Shown piece by piece: positions 12,123-20,868 of a stretch of 64,000 nt of DNA (position 1 is its first letter; each line of letters starts with the position of its first letter). The notes below the pieces were generated by a model that saw only the letters and a list, made by a program, of their open reading frames with translations, was not told where the DNA came from and ran no database searches. The translations under genes and the position numbers were made by a program. This DNA comes from Carboxylicivirga sediminis (GTDB lineage Bacteria; Bacteroidota; Bacteroidia; Bacteroidales; Marinilabiliaceae): positions 62,001 through 126,000 of the forward strand of contig NZ_JAGTAR010000013.1 of NCBI RefSeq assembly GCF_018156225.1, given 5' to 3'.

Positions 12123-13700
12123 TTATGGTTTATTCTTTTGGGTATTAAAAACCTCTGCAGGGAAACGATAAGCCACACCAATCCTATCAAAGTATTTAAA
12201 ATGGCTATTGAGCTTATTGGTAAAATCCTTCCAGCTTCTATTCTGAGAACCCGACCATCCTGCTTCAGCCAATGCCATACCTCTTGGCCAGGTCATGTAA
12301 AAGGCGCGTTCAATATCTTTAACATATTCACCCCACAAGGATGCTTCAACGCCAATAATATGATCACTCTTTTTAACTCCCATTGCAGGGTTAAACTGAT
12401 ATACCTGCTCCAACGAAAGTATCGGCATCCAATCACAGGTTTCCTCACCTTTAGCCTGAGGATAGTCAAAATAAGCATGCTCTCCAGGACATGAAATCAG
12501 TTTATACCCCATTTTTCTGGATTTTTTAATCACCTTTGATGACAAGCCCATACGCCAGGTATACATCGTACTATTTTCAGGATAAAAAGGCACATCCAAC
12601 TCATACCATATCAATGGTCTTTTATTATTTTTTTGCAATGATTGGTTAACGCGTTTAAAGAAATAGCTCATCAGATACTGCGGTGTATCCTCGCCGAGAG
12701 ATTTCAGCTTTTTCTGGCACTTAGGGCATTCCTTCCAATGATCGAGCGGTGCTTCGTCTCCTCCAATATGAAACTCATCACCAGGAAATACCTCAGCCAG
12801 TTCTGCTATAACATCATCTAAAAATGTAAATACTTCATCATTACCGGCACATAAAAGGTTTTTAGATACTCCTGGTGTTGTCCTCACTTCCAACTCTTCA
12901 TCAAAACAAGTTAAATGCGGATAGGCAACAATAGCAGCAACACTATGGCCAGGCACATCAATCTCTGGTATTATTGTTACATGACGCTTAGCAGCATAAG
13001 CAACTAACTCTTTCATATCCTGCTGTGAATAAAAGCCAGAATGTGGTACTCCATCCCCCTCAGTCTCTTTTCGAACGGAACCAAGCTCTGTTAATAATGG
13101 GTATTTTTTTACTTCAATCCGCCATCCCTGATCATCACTCAAGTGTAAATGCAACCTATTATATTTGTATTTAGCCATAACATCAACATACTGCTTAAGT
13201 CCTTCCAGCTTTAAAAAGTGACGAGCAGGATCAAGCATTAGTGCCCGGTATTCATATTTCGGCTTATCAATTATCTTAACACAAGAAACCGTGTTTTCTA
13301 TTGCATGATAACTTCCCCACATCCATTGCTGAAGACTTTGAATACCATAAAAAACACCGGTGGCACTTCCCCCTTTAATTACTATCTGATTCTTATCAAT
13401 TTCCAATGCATATGCCTCCCTATCAGTCATGCTTTCATCTACGAGCAATTTAATAGAGTTGCTGAGTTTTTCATTTGTAACAACTCCTGCCTGGATACTA
13501 AAATTTGAACTTAGCATATCTGTCAGGTATGAGGCTTCAAATTGTAAGTATGAATCTGATAATATAGATTGTTTGGCAGGTGAGAATTTAAAAACTCCTT
13601 CACGTTTCTGTAATTCTGATGGCTCAGGAATAATTTTATGCTCTTGAGCTAAAAGATTAACTGCTATTAGCAGCATTATAAGTAATGATATTTTCTTCAT
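12123..13700 (-). CDS. GH20 beta-N-acetylhexosaminidase
   Basis: About 525 aa from the ATG at 13700, which starts directly with the signal peptide MKKISLLIMLLIAVNLLAQ; an upstream TTG start overlapping the GH89 gene is much less likely. Residues about 25-140 form the GH20b N-terminal domain and about 145-500 the GH20 barrel. The substrate-assisted catalytic pair is in EFHIGGDEAPLDHW (about D315 and E316), and the start of the barrel is marked by RALMLDPARHFL. The protein ends right after the barrel without a C-terminal module. It releases terminal beta-GlcNAc or beta-GalNAc and is co-transcribed with GH89 and GH2. Confidence 0.92.
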   Translation of the reverse strand: MKKISLLIMLLIAVNLLAQEHKIIPEPSELQKREGVFKFSPAKQSILSDSYLQFEASYLTDMLSSNFSIQAGVVTNEKLSNSIKLLVDESMTDREAYALEIDKNQIVIKGGSATGVFYGIQSLQQWMWGSYHAIENTVSCVKIIDKPKYEYRALMLDPARHFLKLEGLKQYVDVMAKYKYNRLHLHLSDDQGWRIEVKKYPLLTELGSVRKETEGDGVPHSGFYSQQDMKELVAYAAKRHVTIIPEIDVPGHSVAAIVAYPHLTCFDEELEVRTTPGVSKNLLCAGNDEVFTFLDDVIAELAEVFPGDEFHIGGDEAPLDHWKECPKCQKKLKSLGEDTPQYLMSYFFKRVNQSLQKNNKRPLIWYELDVPFYPENSTMYTWRMGLSSKVIKKSRKMGYKLISCPGEHAYFDYPQAKGEETCDWMPILSLEQVYQFNPAMGVKKSDHIIGVEASLWGEYVKDIERAFYMTWPRGMALAEAGWSGSQNRSWKDFTNKLNSHFKYFDRIGVAYRFPAEVFNTQKNKP

Positions 13701-13756
13701 ATTCCTTAATTTTATGTCTAGCTTTTCGTTTATCAACAACTCTTGATTTATGCCAA

Positions 13757-15931
13757 TCAATTATGGAAATACTTCATGCCTAAATAGTACACTACATCAA
13801 GTTCATTTTCCTGTGCTTCACTAGGATATTCTTCATCACTCAACACCCACTTTTCTTCGAAACTAAAGAAATCAGGTATTCTTGGATCATTTCCGTCAAG
13901 GACACCTCTTGCATAATCGATAAACATCCTCCATCGCTCACGATAATAGTCATTTAACAAACCTGAATATTCTCTATATGCATAATCATTTACAACATGT
14001 TTTTCATTGGTCCAAACAGTTATCAATCGACGGGCATTTTCTTCAAAATTCGTCATCTCGCTTTGCGATTGTGCTCTTTTCTTTGCTTTTTCCAACCATG
14101 AGCCAAGTAAAAACTCTTTTCTTGAGCTCATCAATAAATCCATATCAGAAATTAAGTCGAGCATTTTGCCGGCCATAACATTAAAATTATTAATATCCTT
14201 ATTGTCGAATGCGACCTGAAGTTTGTTGTACACTTCCCTTCCGTGATTTGCCATAACCTGTCGCGTTAGATTCACAAGATCGCAACGAAAACAATCAGAA
14301 TCAGCAAATTGATGTCTGTTTTTGAAGAACATTTCCCAGGCGAGCAACAATTTCTCAGGAGAATAATCCATGTCGCCATAACCCCAGGTTGAAACCTTTG
14401 TAACATTCCATGCTGGACGGGCACATAATACCGACTCAAATGGTGGACTGCCATGATCGCCACTGGCATGTCTGTATTGTGAGTTATATATGGTATTTCT
14501 CATGATTTGCCAAGCCTGCAATATTTCACTATTGATTTTTCCATAACGACTGCTTACGTACATTTCTAGCCAATCATCCATATCAACAGTATCTTTCTCC
14601 CATGCCAGATCAAATATTAGATCATAGATAACCGCATCCTGCTCAATCCCCTCAGGCGTAGCACCTAAGCCTTTCATCTTATTTCCATTGGGATGTTTTA
14701 AGGCAAACATAATATCTCGGTTCGTTTGATCTAACTTTGCTGTCATGCCTGTTTGTCCACCAAAATTTGGAATCTCACTCCAAATCCAGTTATGGCCTTC
14801 AAAACTGCTTTTGCGAGCCCATTCCGAGGCCTTACCTCCCCATTGAGGCAAGGCTTCTGCATATAAATCAACCACAAGAGCTTTACCCTTAGGTATTCCT
14901 TTAAGTAACTTCTTGGTAGGATTTTCACCCCAGGCTTGCAACACCCATGTACTTCCTGGGTTATTGGCCTTCATTGCGGCATAAATTCCCTTAGCTGCTT
15001 TCGTTACATTAACTCCCTCTGAGGTTCCTCCTTCATGAAACGGGTCGCCCTGGTAATAATCAGAAATACCATAGAGTAACCTTTGTTCTTCATAATATAT
15101 AGCTGCTATTTCGCTGAATAGCGGATCATCAGGCAACAAAAAACCAGGACGGTTAAAGTTTAACCATTTCCCCGGATTATGAATTTTAGCGGTAGGATGT
15201 TTAATCTTTAATGAATTAGGTACCATACCATAAAAACCTTGAAAAACAGGTTGCATACCTAATTCTTTCATTCTACTTACAATCTTCTTTTGCAAGTCAC
15301 TTTGCTTATCAATCCATTCTTGTGATACCGGACCACCCCAGCTTTCCAGATTTCCTAACAACCACCAACCGGTGTAAGATGGTCCAGGTAAAAAAGCAGT
15401 AATTTCATCCTCGGAATAATTCAACCTCCTTAAAGTATTCTGCCAAACAGCCTCCTGGCCAACTAATGCCAATGGCAGATTGATACCATGCAAGGCCATC
15501 CAGTCAATCTCTTTTTCCCAACGTTCCCAATCCCAAAAAGACATTGAATAATTAAATGTACAATAGTTTAAATAATAACGCTGGTCAAACGTTGCTATCT
15601 TTCTAATCTTTTGTTCAATTACAGGCAATCGTTCACCTATGTGCAACTGTTGTCCATTCCATGAAAAGCTTGAATTACAGAAATTTCTTAAATAATAGTG
15701 TAAAGCGTATGCCATTACAAGGGCTGAATTCCCTCGTACAACCAGCTTCTCATTTACTGTTTGCAATTCAAAAACATCATTCCCATTATCATCCGGAATC
15801 ATTTGAAATTCGACCTCAACTTCCCTTTCTGGCATTAACCGGCTTAATAAAGCATAAGCAGCATCCACTTCACTTGACAAAACAGGATGAACGCTTAGCG
15901 TAATTAAAATCGCTACGAATATCTTTCTCAT
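13757..15931 (-). CDS. GH89 alpha-N-acetylglucosaminidase (NAGLU family)
   Basis: The product is 724 aa with a signal peptide (residues 1-19). It has the three NAGLU regions: a small N-terminal domain (20-105), a TIM barrel (115-450) and an all-helical C-terminal domain (455-720). Family blocks are clear: YYLNYCTFNYSMSFWDWERWEKEIDWMAL (only part needed: NYSMSFWDWERWE), QGDPFHEGG with the presumed acid/base (E300) and GATPEGIEQD with the presumed nucleophile (E427). The spacing between these two Glu is close to that of the human enzyme. GH89 removes terminal alpha-linked GlcNAc, which is rare: it caps some gastric-type mucin O-glycans and occurs in heparan-type chains. It lies 32 bp after the GH5 gene. 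Confidence 0.92.
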   Translation of the reverse strand: MRKIFVAILITLSVHPVLSSEVDAAYALLSRLMPEREVEVEFQMIPDDNGNDVFELQTVNEKLVVRGNSALVMAYALHYYLRNFCNSSFSWNGQQLHIGERLPVIEQKIRKIATFDQRYYLNYCTFNYSMSFWDWERWEKEIDWMALHGINLPLALVGQEAVWQNTLRRLNYSEDEITAFLPGPSYTGWWLLGNLESWGGPVSQEWIDKQSDLQKKIVSRMKELGMQPVFQGFYGMVPNSLKIKHPTAKIHNPGKWLNFNRPGFLLPDDPLFSEIAAIYYEEQRLLYGISDYYQGDPFHEGGTSEGVNVTKAAKGIYAAMKANNPGSTWVLQAWGENPTKKLLKGIPKGKALVVDLYAEALPQWGGKASEWARKSSFEGHNWIWSEIPNFGGQTGMTAKLDQTNRDIMFALKHPNGNKMKGLGATPEGIEQDAVIYDLIFDLAWEKDTVDMDDWLEMYVSSRYGKINSEILQAWQIMRNTIYNSQYRHASGDHGSPPFESVLCARPAWNVTKVSTWGYGDMDYSPEKLLLAWEMFFKNRHQFADSDCFRCDLVNLTRQVMANHGREVYNKLQVAFDNKDINNFNVMAGKMLDLISDMDLLMSSRKEFLLGSWLEKAKKRAQSQSEMTNFEENARRLITVWTNEKHVVNDYAYREYSGLLNDYYRERWRMFIDYARGVLDGNDPRIPDFFSFEEKWVLSDEEYPSEAQENELDVVYYLGMKYFHN

Positions 15932-15963
15932 AATACTAGCATCGTTATTTCAATGTTATAATC

Positions 15964-18042
15964 TCATTCTTTATTTCTGCGAATTACGATACGTTGTTTT
16001 ATTGACTTATCTTTTGGAGTATAGTACAACATATCAGCATCGTTGTTAAACATTAGTGTTCCCCCTGTAGCATATACTTCATATCCATTTTGAAAATGCC
16101 ATTCTGGTAAAAAAACTTCTGTAGGCAACTCACAATTTACACCAGGATTAAACTCAAGCTCCATTTCGCCTTTTTCACTTGAAAAGGAGTATTTGACAAG
16201 TTGACCATTGACACGATATGGGTACGGACGTACTACAGCATCAAGAGCACGTCCTCCTGAATTAAGGTCATTAGCATCTAATACCTGCGAAAGGCTAAAT
16301 ACCGATAAGTCCTCCCCATTCCATTGATCTCCTCTTTCGTTTGTATTATCAGCTGTATAGTTCCATAAGGTATAGTGCAATAAATTATCTTCTATAGCTG
16401 AAAAACACCGCTCCAATGCTTTATTCTGGACTGAATAATCGCCCGTTTCATATGCCGTTCTATTATTCATATCAAAAGGTATCCCGAATTCACCTAATAA
16501 AGTGACCGCATCCTTTCCGTATCGCATTTTGGTATCCTTTTGCATCTGGCTAAGAAAGTCGACAAATGCAGCATACACCTGTCTCTTTCCTAATAGTATT
16601 TCATCATTTAACAGTCCTAGCCAAGGCACATATCTTTTAGTTACAAGTGTTGCATCGTCATACCAGTGAGAGCCATCAACCAGATTACTGATTTCCTGTT
16701 CCTTTAACATAGGGAGTTTATGAGGTAATGGAAACAACACATTATCCACACATAAAAACCAGTCTGGATCAATGCTATGTATAGCCTTCTGATAGGCCTT
16801 TATAAAAGGGATATAGTAATCATTATTAAAGTTCACATTTTTACCGTTAACTCTAGTAAAATAGTCAGGCTTCAATAGTTTAGGCTCTTCCCCATCACGT
16901 AGTTGCCATATCCCGGCTTCTTTCCAAATATCTTGTTCTGCTTTTTTCCATGCCAATTTTCGTTCACGATTAACAAGTACTTTTCCTTTATCTATCAAAG
17001 ACACCTTACCCAATTCATATTCTTGTACCTCTTGAGGAATCCCTGCACCTAACAGCATACCCTGAAATGGGGTTGGTGTCAGTCCTACAACACTTGTTGG
17101 GAAAGGTTGGGATAAATCATTAACCCCAACATACCCTGAAGATGGTTCATTCATTAATTCAAAGCCGACAACATTGGGCAATTCCTTTAGCTCGTTTGCC
17201 AGTACTGCCATTGAATTTATATAATGCGATTGCAAGAAATCCTGAATAGGAATGGAATCATTCACTGTTACGTGCGGAGCAAAATCATTACCAGCAAAGA
17301 ACAAGGTAAACATAGTGCAGGAAGCCAGTTTATAATAATTTGAAAACCATACCATTTGAGGATATGGATCACCAAATATATTATGAACGAAAGCTGCATC
17401 TGTTTCTAAAAAATTTTTGACGTTAAATCCTGCTGCTTCAAATGTCCATAAAGGTGCACCATCGCCACCACTATATCGACTCCATAAATCCTGATGAGGA
17501 TCAATAAACACATTTATATCATAGGCAGCAGCTTTGGTAATGAGTTCTTTCACATATTTGATGTACTCATAATCATATATTCCCGGCCCAGAATGTTCAA
17601 TGGCTTCCCATGTAACAATAAAGCGCACAAAATGAAATCCCCATTTTTTTAATCTTTTAAAATGCTTGTCTGCTTCATTTATTGGGAATGGGCGTCCAAC
17701 AAAAGAGATATCAGTACCATTAAAAAAACCTTCTTTAACATGACTTCCGATATTAGGTATATATGGCACCTTGCTGCTCCCGCCAAGATTGATCCCTCTC
17801 AAAAAGAGTGTCCGGCCATCCTGCGAACAAAATTGCCCTTCCTTGACTTGAATATTTTTACCTTCACCAATACTATCCTTTGCATTGTATTCTGGAATAT
17901 TATTAGATAATGTTAAAATCAGCCCCTCTACATCTTTGGCTTTGTGATTCTCAGCTCCAGTAAAAAAGAGTACATAGACAATGCAAATTAAGAGTATGGC
18001 TACACTCATCAGAATTTTATACAATCGGCTCCTCATCTTCAA
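15964..18042 (-). CDS. GH5 hydrolase of the endoglycoceramidase-related type
   Basis: The protein has 692 aa with one N-terminal hydrophobic segment (residues 9-28) that is either an uncleaved anchor or a signal peptide. The TIM barrel spans about 75-560. The acid/base Glu is in FELMNEPSSGY (E299) and the nucleophile in TLLGEFGIPF (E518); a C-terminal beta domain (590-690) follows. Motifs such as WEAIEHSGPGIYD, DPHQDLWSRYSGGDGAP and TPFQGMLLGAGIP recall, from memory, the GH5_12 endoglycoceramidase-related group that acts on glucosylceramide or steryl glucosides. That would imply a glycolipid or a beta-glucoside with a bulky aglycone, but the substrate in this PUL is inferred only. Confidence 0.75.
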   Translation of the reverse strand: MKMRSRLYKILMSVAILLICIVYVLFFTGAENHKAKDVEGLILTLSNNIPEYNAKDSIGEGKNIQVKEGQFCSQDGRTLFLRGINLGGSSKVPYIPNIGSHVKEGFFNGTDISFVGRPFPINEADKHFKRLKKWGFHFVRFIVTWEAIEHSGPGIYDYEYIKYVKELITKAAAYDINVFIDPHQDLWSRYSGGDGAPLWTFEAAGFNVKNFLETDAAFVHNIFGDPYPQMVWFSNYYKLASCTMFTLFFAGNDFAPHVTVNDSIPIQDFLQSHYINSMAVLANELKELPNVVGFELMNEPSSGYVGVNDLSQPFPTSVVGLTPTPFQGMLLGAGIPQEVQEYELGKVSLIDKGKVLVNRERKLAWKKAEQDIWKEAGIWQLRDGEEPKLLKPDYFTRVNGKNVNFNNDYYIPFIKAYQKAIHSIDPDWFLCVDNVLFPLPHKLPMLKEQEISNLVDGSHWYDDATLVTKRYVPWLGLLNDEILLGKRQVYAAFVDFLSQMQKDTKMRYGKDAVTLLGEFGIPFDMNNRTAYETGDYSVQNKALERCFSAIEDNLLHYTLWNYTADNTNERGDQWNGEDLSVFSLSQVLDANDLNSGGRALDAVVRPYPYRVNGQLVKYSFSSEKGEMELEFNPGVNCELPTEVFLPEWHFQNGYEVYATGGTLMFNNDADMLYYTPKDKSIKQRIVIRRNKE

Positions 18043-18220
18043 ATTGTTTTATTGAGTTGTTAATTATTCACATCCAAAAGTATTGTTTGTTAATTCAAAA
18101 CACCTCTTCTCGGTATGTATAGCCATATTATGGTATGAATGATAGCACATATTACTTTACAATTCATCCTATTGATATAATTATTGAATACAACCGGAAA
18201 TGAGTATTAACTCATCACAA

Positions 18221-20647
18221 TTATTCTCTTATTGAAAACCAACGTTTCGCATTCATACAATCGCCTGAAATCGTATAGTAGTATTCATTTGCTGATACTC
18301 CTTCACCAAGATGAATAGTAAATAATTTTTTGTCATCAATAATTTCTTGTTCTACTTCAAATCCAGGTGCATTCATAGTGATGCGTGATAGTTCATACTG
18401 CCTGGAATCATCACTCCAGGGAGAATACAAAGACACTTCTACTTTTATTTCTTTACCGTCCATCCTTTGTTGAATTAATGGCAATGGTTTACAATTTTTA
18501 AAAGGAAATAGAACAGCTGACATTGGAAACTTTAGTTGTACCTGACCAGCTTCGTTCTTTACATCTATTTCGGTCTCTCTCATTTGCAATGTTTCCAAAT
18601 TAAACTCATATACCTTCTTAACACCCTTAGGTACTTCAGGTAATTGCACCAAAACATCTTCACGCAAAGGCTCACCATCTACATGTCCTCCTGTTAAGAC
18701 CCAATAGCTATCCGATTTCCATAAATGTCCCATCCATTTTGAATTGTTTAATGCAACAGGATCCCATTCGCTTATTTCACCATAAATTACAGCGTCTTGT
18801 AAAGTACCAGCCAACTCATGCCATAATAATTCGCGATTGTTTTCTTCAGTAAAATCATCTGGTTTTTCTGCTCCTATATTCCCCCAGGCCCAGTCTTTTC
18901 TTAAACTTTCTGTTTTGGCCATTATGGCTCCCTTAAAAGCTGCTTCCGAAGCACTCGCATGATAGGATAAAGGCAAATAATCTGGCAATGCCACCTTCAT
19001 AGCATCTATCTCATGACCAGAACAATCCATCACCAGTGCTCCATTTGTACTTTCACTGAAGTAATCCATGAAGAATTCAGTGGATATGAATAAATCCGGA
19101 TTAATTGAATCAGTTGCCTGACGCACTCGCTTCAACATTGTTCGCATCCATTTATTGCTATTATATGGACTCTCGTGGTGATGCTCAGGATTGAAACATG
19201 GTTTAAATGGAAAGCCCAGTTCATCAAGTCTTATTTCATCAACCCCTGCTTTGGCCAACATGCAACAAACGCGAATAATATTATCCTGCCACGGTTTATA
19301 TCCAGGACAACAAAAAGCACCATAAATATTATCCCCATTTCGATAATCCATTAGTGGTACTCCTCTTTCATTTTTTACAATTGCATATTTTTTCCATTCG
19401 CCCTTTAGCAAAGGGCTATCTTTTCTTATACCATAACCGGCAACATACATACCGACTCTTCTGCCATACTTGTGACACTCTTCAACACCCCGAGTAAAAT
19501 CCTCAAGCCCGCCTAAATCAGACCTGAATCCAATAAAACCAGAGGACATCCATGGCCCATATGTTTCAGGCCAAAGATTAACGCCTTCATTCCACATAGC
19601 AATCTCCATACAATCATTATATGTACCTCGATAAGCATCATGAAGTTGCCTAAAGGATTTGAATAATTCTTCACCTTTAACGCGCTTATTAGAAGAAACG
19701 GTTTCTTGCGATGGCAACCACGTACTTGCACGTTTTACCACCTCCTTTTTATACCAGGCTGGCACTTTCTGAGTTTCTACATTGGTACTAAACCATTCCC
19801 CATAGGCTCTTGCCGCTTTTCGCCAGTTACCATTAAAAGCCATTATTCTATTTTCCGGCCAAGAAAAAGCTTTTCCTTTAGTTAGAGTTTGTTCATCAAA
19901 GTATAGTACATTGAGACCTCCATCTGGAACGCAAGAATATATTTTATTTGTGAACAAAGTATCCATTGTGACGATAGCCAATCCTTCCTTTACTATTGGA
20001 TCATATACACATTGCCACTGCATCATAACATTCTGCCCATAAACACCTCCTGTTACATTCTCCCAAGCTTTTTCGCCAGGATATCCCCTATCCCACATAT
20101 TAACCATTAAGTTAGAGTTAGCATCTGTCCCAAGACATATGCCTGATAAATAAGGGAAAGCCGCATAGACTGATACATCGTCATGACTTACATTCCTTAC
20201 TTCTAAATGGCTATCAAAGCTCTCTTTCCCGTGATCAAGCCTTATCGACAATGCTATCTCAAGAGGCACTTCTTTAGCTTTATAAGTAAGCCTTAAAGTT
20301 CCGTTTGATTGTTCTTTTTCAAATGAACTATTTAAAAGATAACAATTTGAAGGCTCAACAATTACTCCTCCGTAATCATTGTCATGAGCTCCTGCTTTTA
20401 ACTTAGGCATAGTTGTTGTGTTGACAAAAAGGCGAAATATGCTTGCCTTACCCTCATTTTTTAGATAGTTGTCATTGGTACCTTTATTTATTAATTTTAG
20501 TAGTTGTCCGTTATTTTTGCTAAAATGAATGGCCAATTTATCATTTTCTATACCAACACTATTTTCATTATCAATAGTAAAAACTGAAGTTTGTGGATGA
20601 CATGAAACAAGAAAAACACTCAGACAAATAATTACTAGTATTCTCAT
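18221..20647 (-). CDS. DUF6259-type TIM-barrel lipoprotein, putative glycosidase
   Basis: The protein has 808 aa. Its lipobox (FLVSC, Cys16) predicts a lipid-anchored envelope protein. Residues about 25-260 form a mutarotase-like beta domain, and about 290-640 resemble a GH36-like barrel: NEGVNLWPETYGPW, RRVGMYVAGYGIR, GVDEIRLDELGFPF, LFISTEFFMDYF and ALVMDCSGHEID. The Asp of IRLDELG and the Glu of STEFFMD are possible catalytic residues by position. From memory it matches DUF6259 proteins, whose activity is unknown to me. It is flanked by gaps of 221 bp (with a strong stem-loop) and 178 bp, so its expression may differ from the adjacent genes. Confidence 0.65.
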   Translation of the reverse strand: MRILVIICLSVFLVSCHPQTSVFTIDNENSVGIENDKLAIHFSKNNGQLLKLINKGTNDNYLKNEGKASIFRLFVNTTTMPKLKAGAHDNDYGGVIVEPSNCYLLNSSFEKEQSNGTLRLTYKAKEVPLEIALSIRLDHGKESFDSHLEVRNVSHDDVSVYAAFPYLSGICLGTDANSNLMVNMWDRGYPGEKAWENVTGGVYGQNVMMQWQCVYDPIVKEGLAIVTMDTLFTNKIYSCVPDGGLNVLYFDEQTLTKGKAFSWPENRIMAFNGNWRKAARAYGEWFSTNVETQKVPAWYKKEVVKRASTWLPSQETVSSNKRVKGEELFKSFRQLHDAYRGTYNDCMEIAMWNEGVNLWPETYGPWMSSGFIGFRSDLGGLEDFTRGVEECHKYGRRVGMYVAGYGIRKDSPLLKGEWKKYAIVKNERGVPLMDYRNGDNIYGAFCCPGYKPWQDNIIRVCCMLAKAGVDEIRLDELGFPFKPCFNPEHHHESPYNSNKWMRTMLKRVRQATDSINPDLFISTEFFMDYFSESTNGALVMDCSGHEIDAMKVALPDYLPLSYHASASEAAFKGAIMAKTESLRKDWAWGNIGAEKPDDFTEENNRELLWHELAGTLQDAVIYGEISEWDPVALNNSKWMGHLWKSDSYWVLTGGHVDGEPLREDVLVQLPEVPKGVKKVYEFNLETLQMRETEIDVKNEAGQVQLKFPMSAVLFPFKNCKPLPLIQQRMDGKEIKVEVSLYSPWSDDSRQYELSRITMNAPGFEVEQEIIDDKKLFTIHLGEGVSANEYYYTISGDCMNAKRWFSIRE

Positions 20648-20713
20648 TTTTTTTTTGAATTTAGTGCCGCCAATAACTCAAATTGACACAATTATAATGT
20701 AGAGATATATAAT

Positions 20714-20750
20714 ATTGACTCACCGTTTAATAGAGAAACGGTGAGTCAAT
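20714..20750 (-). terminator. Strong intercistronic stem-loop
   Basis: A perfect 15-bp stem (ATTGACTCACCGTTT against AAACGGTGAGTCAAT) with a 7-nt loop lies between the divergent GH95 gene and the DUF6259-type gene. No T-run follows on the minus strand, so an mRNA-stabilising or attenuating role is as likely as full termination. Confidence 0.65.
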
Positions 20751-20868
20751 CATTCTAATAAGATTTAGAACCTATCATAGAAAACCAATCAGCTAGCCTG
20801 AGCAAGCAAGAACGCTATACGTCACCTATCCAGACAGTAGACTGAAACTCTAAGTCATTAAATAGTTG

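Noticed and set aside
12123-13760. Longer TTG start for the GH20 gene
   Set aside because: It would bury the signal peptide behind 20 residues and overlap the GH89 gene; the ATG at 13700 is better.
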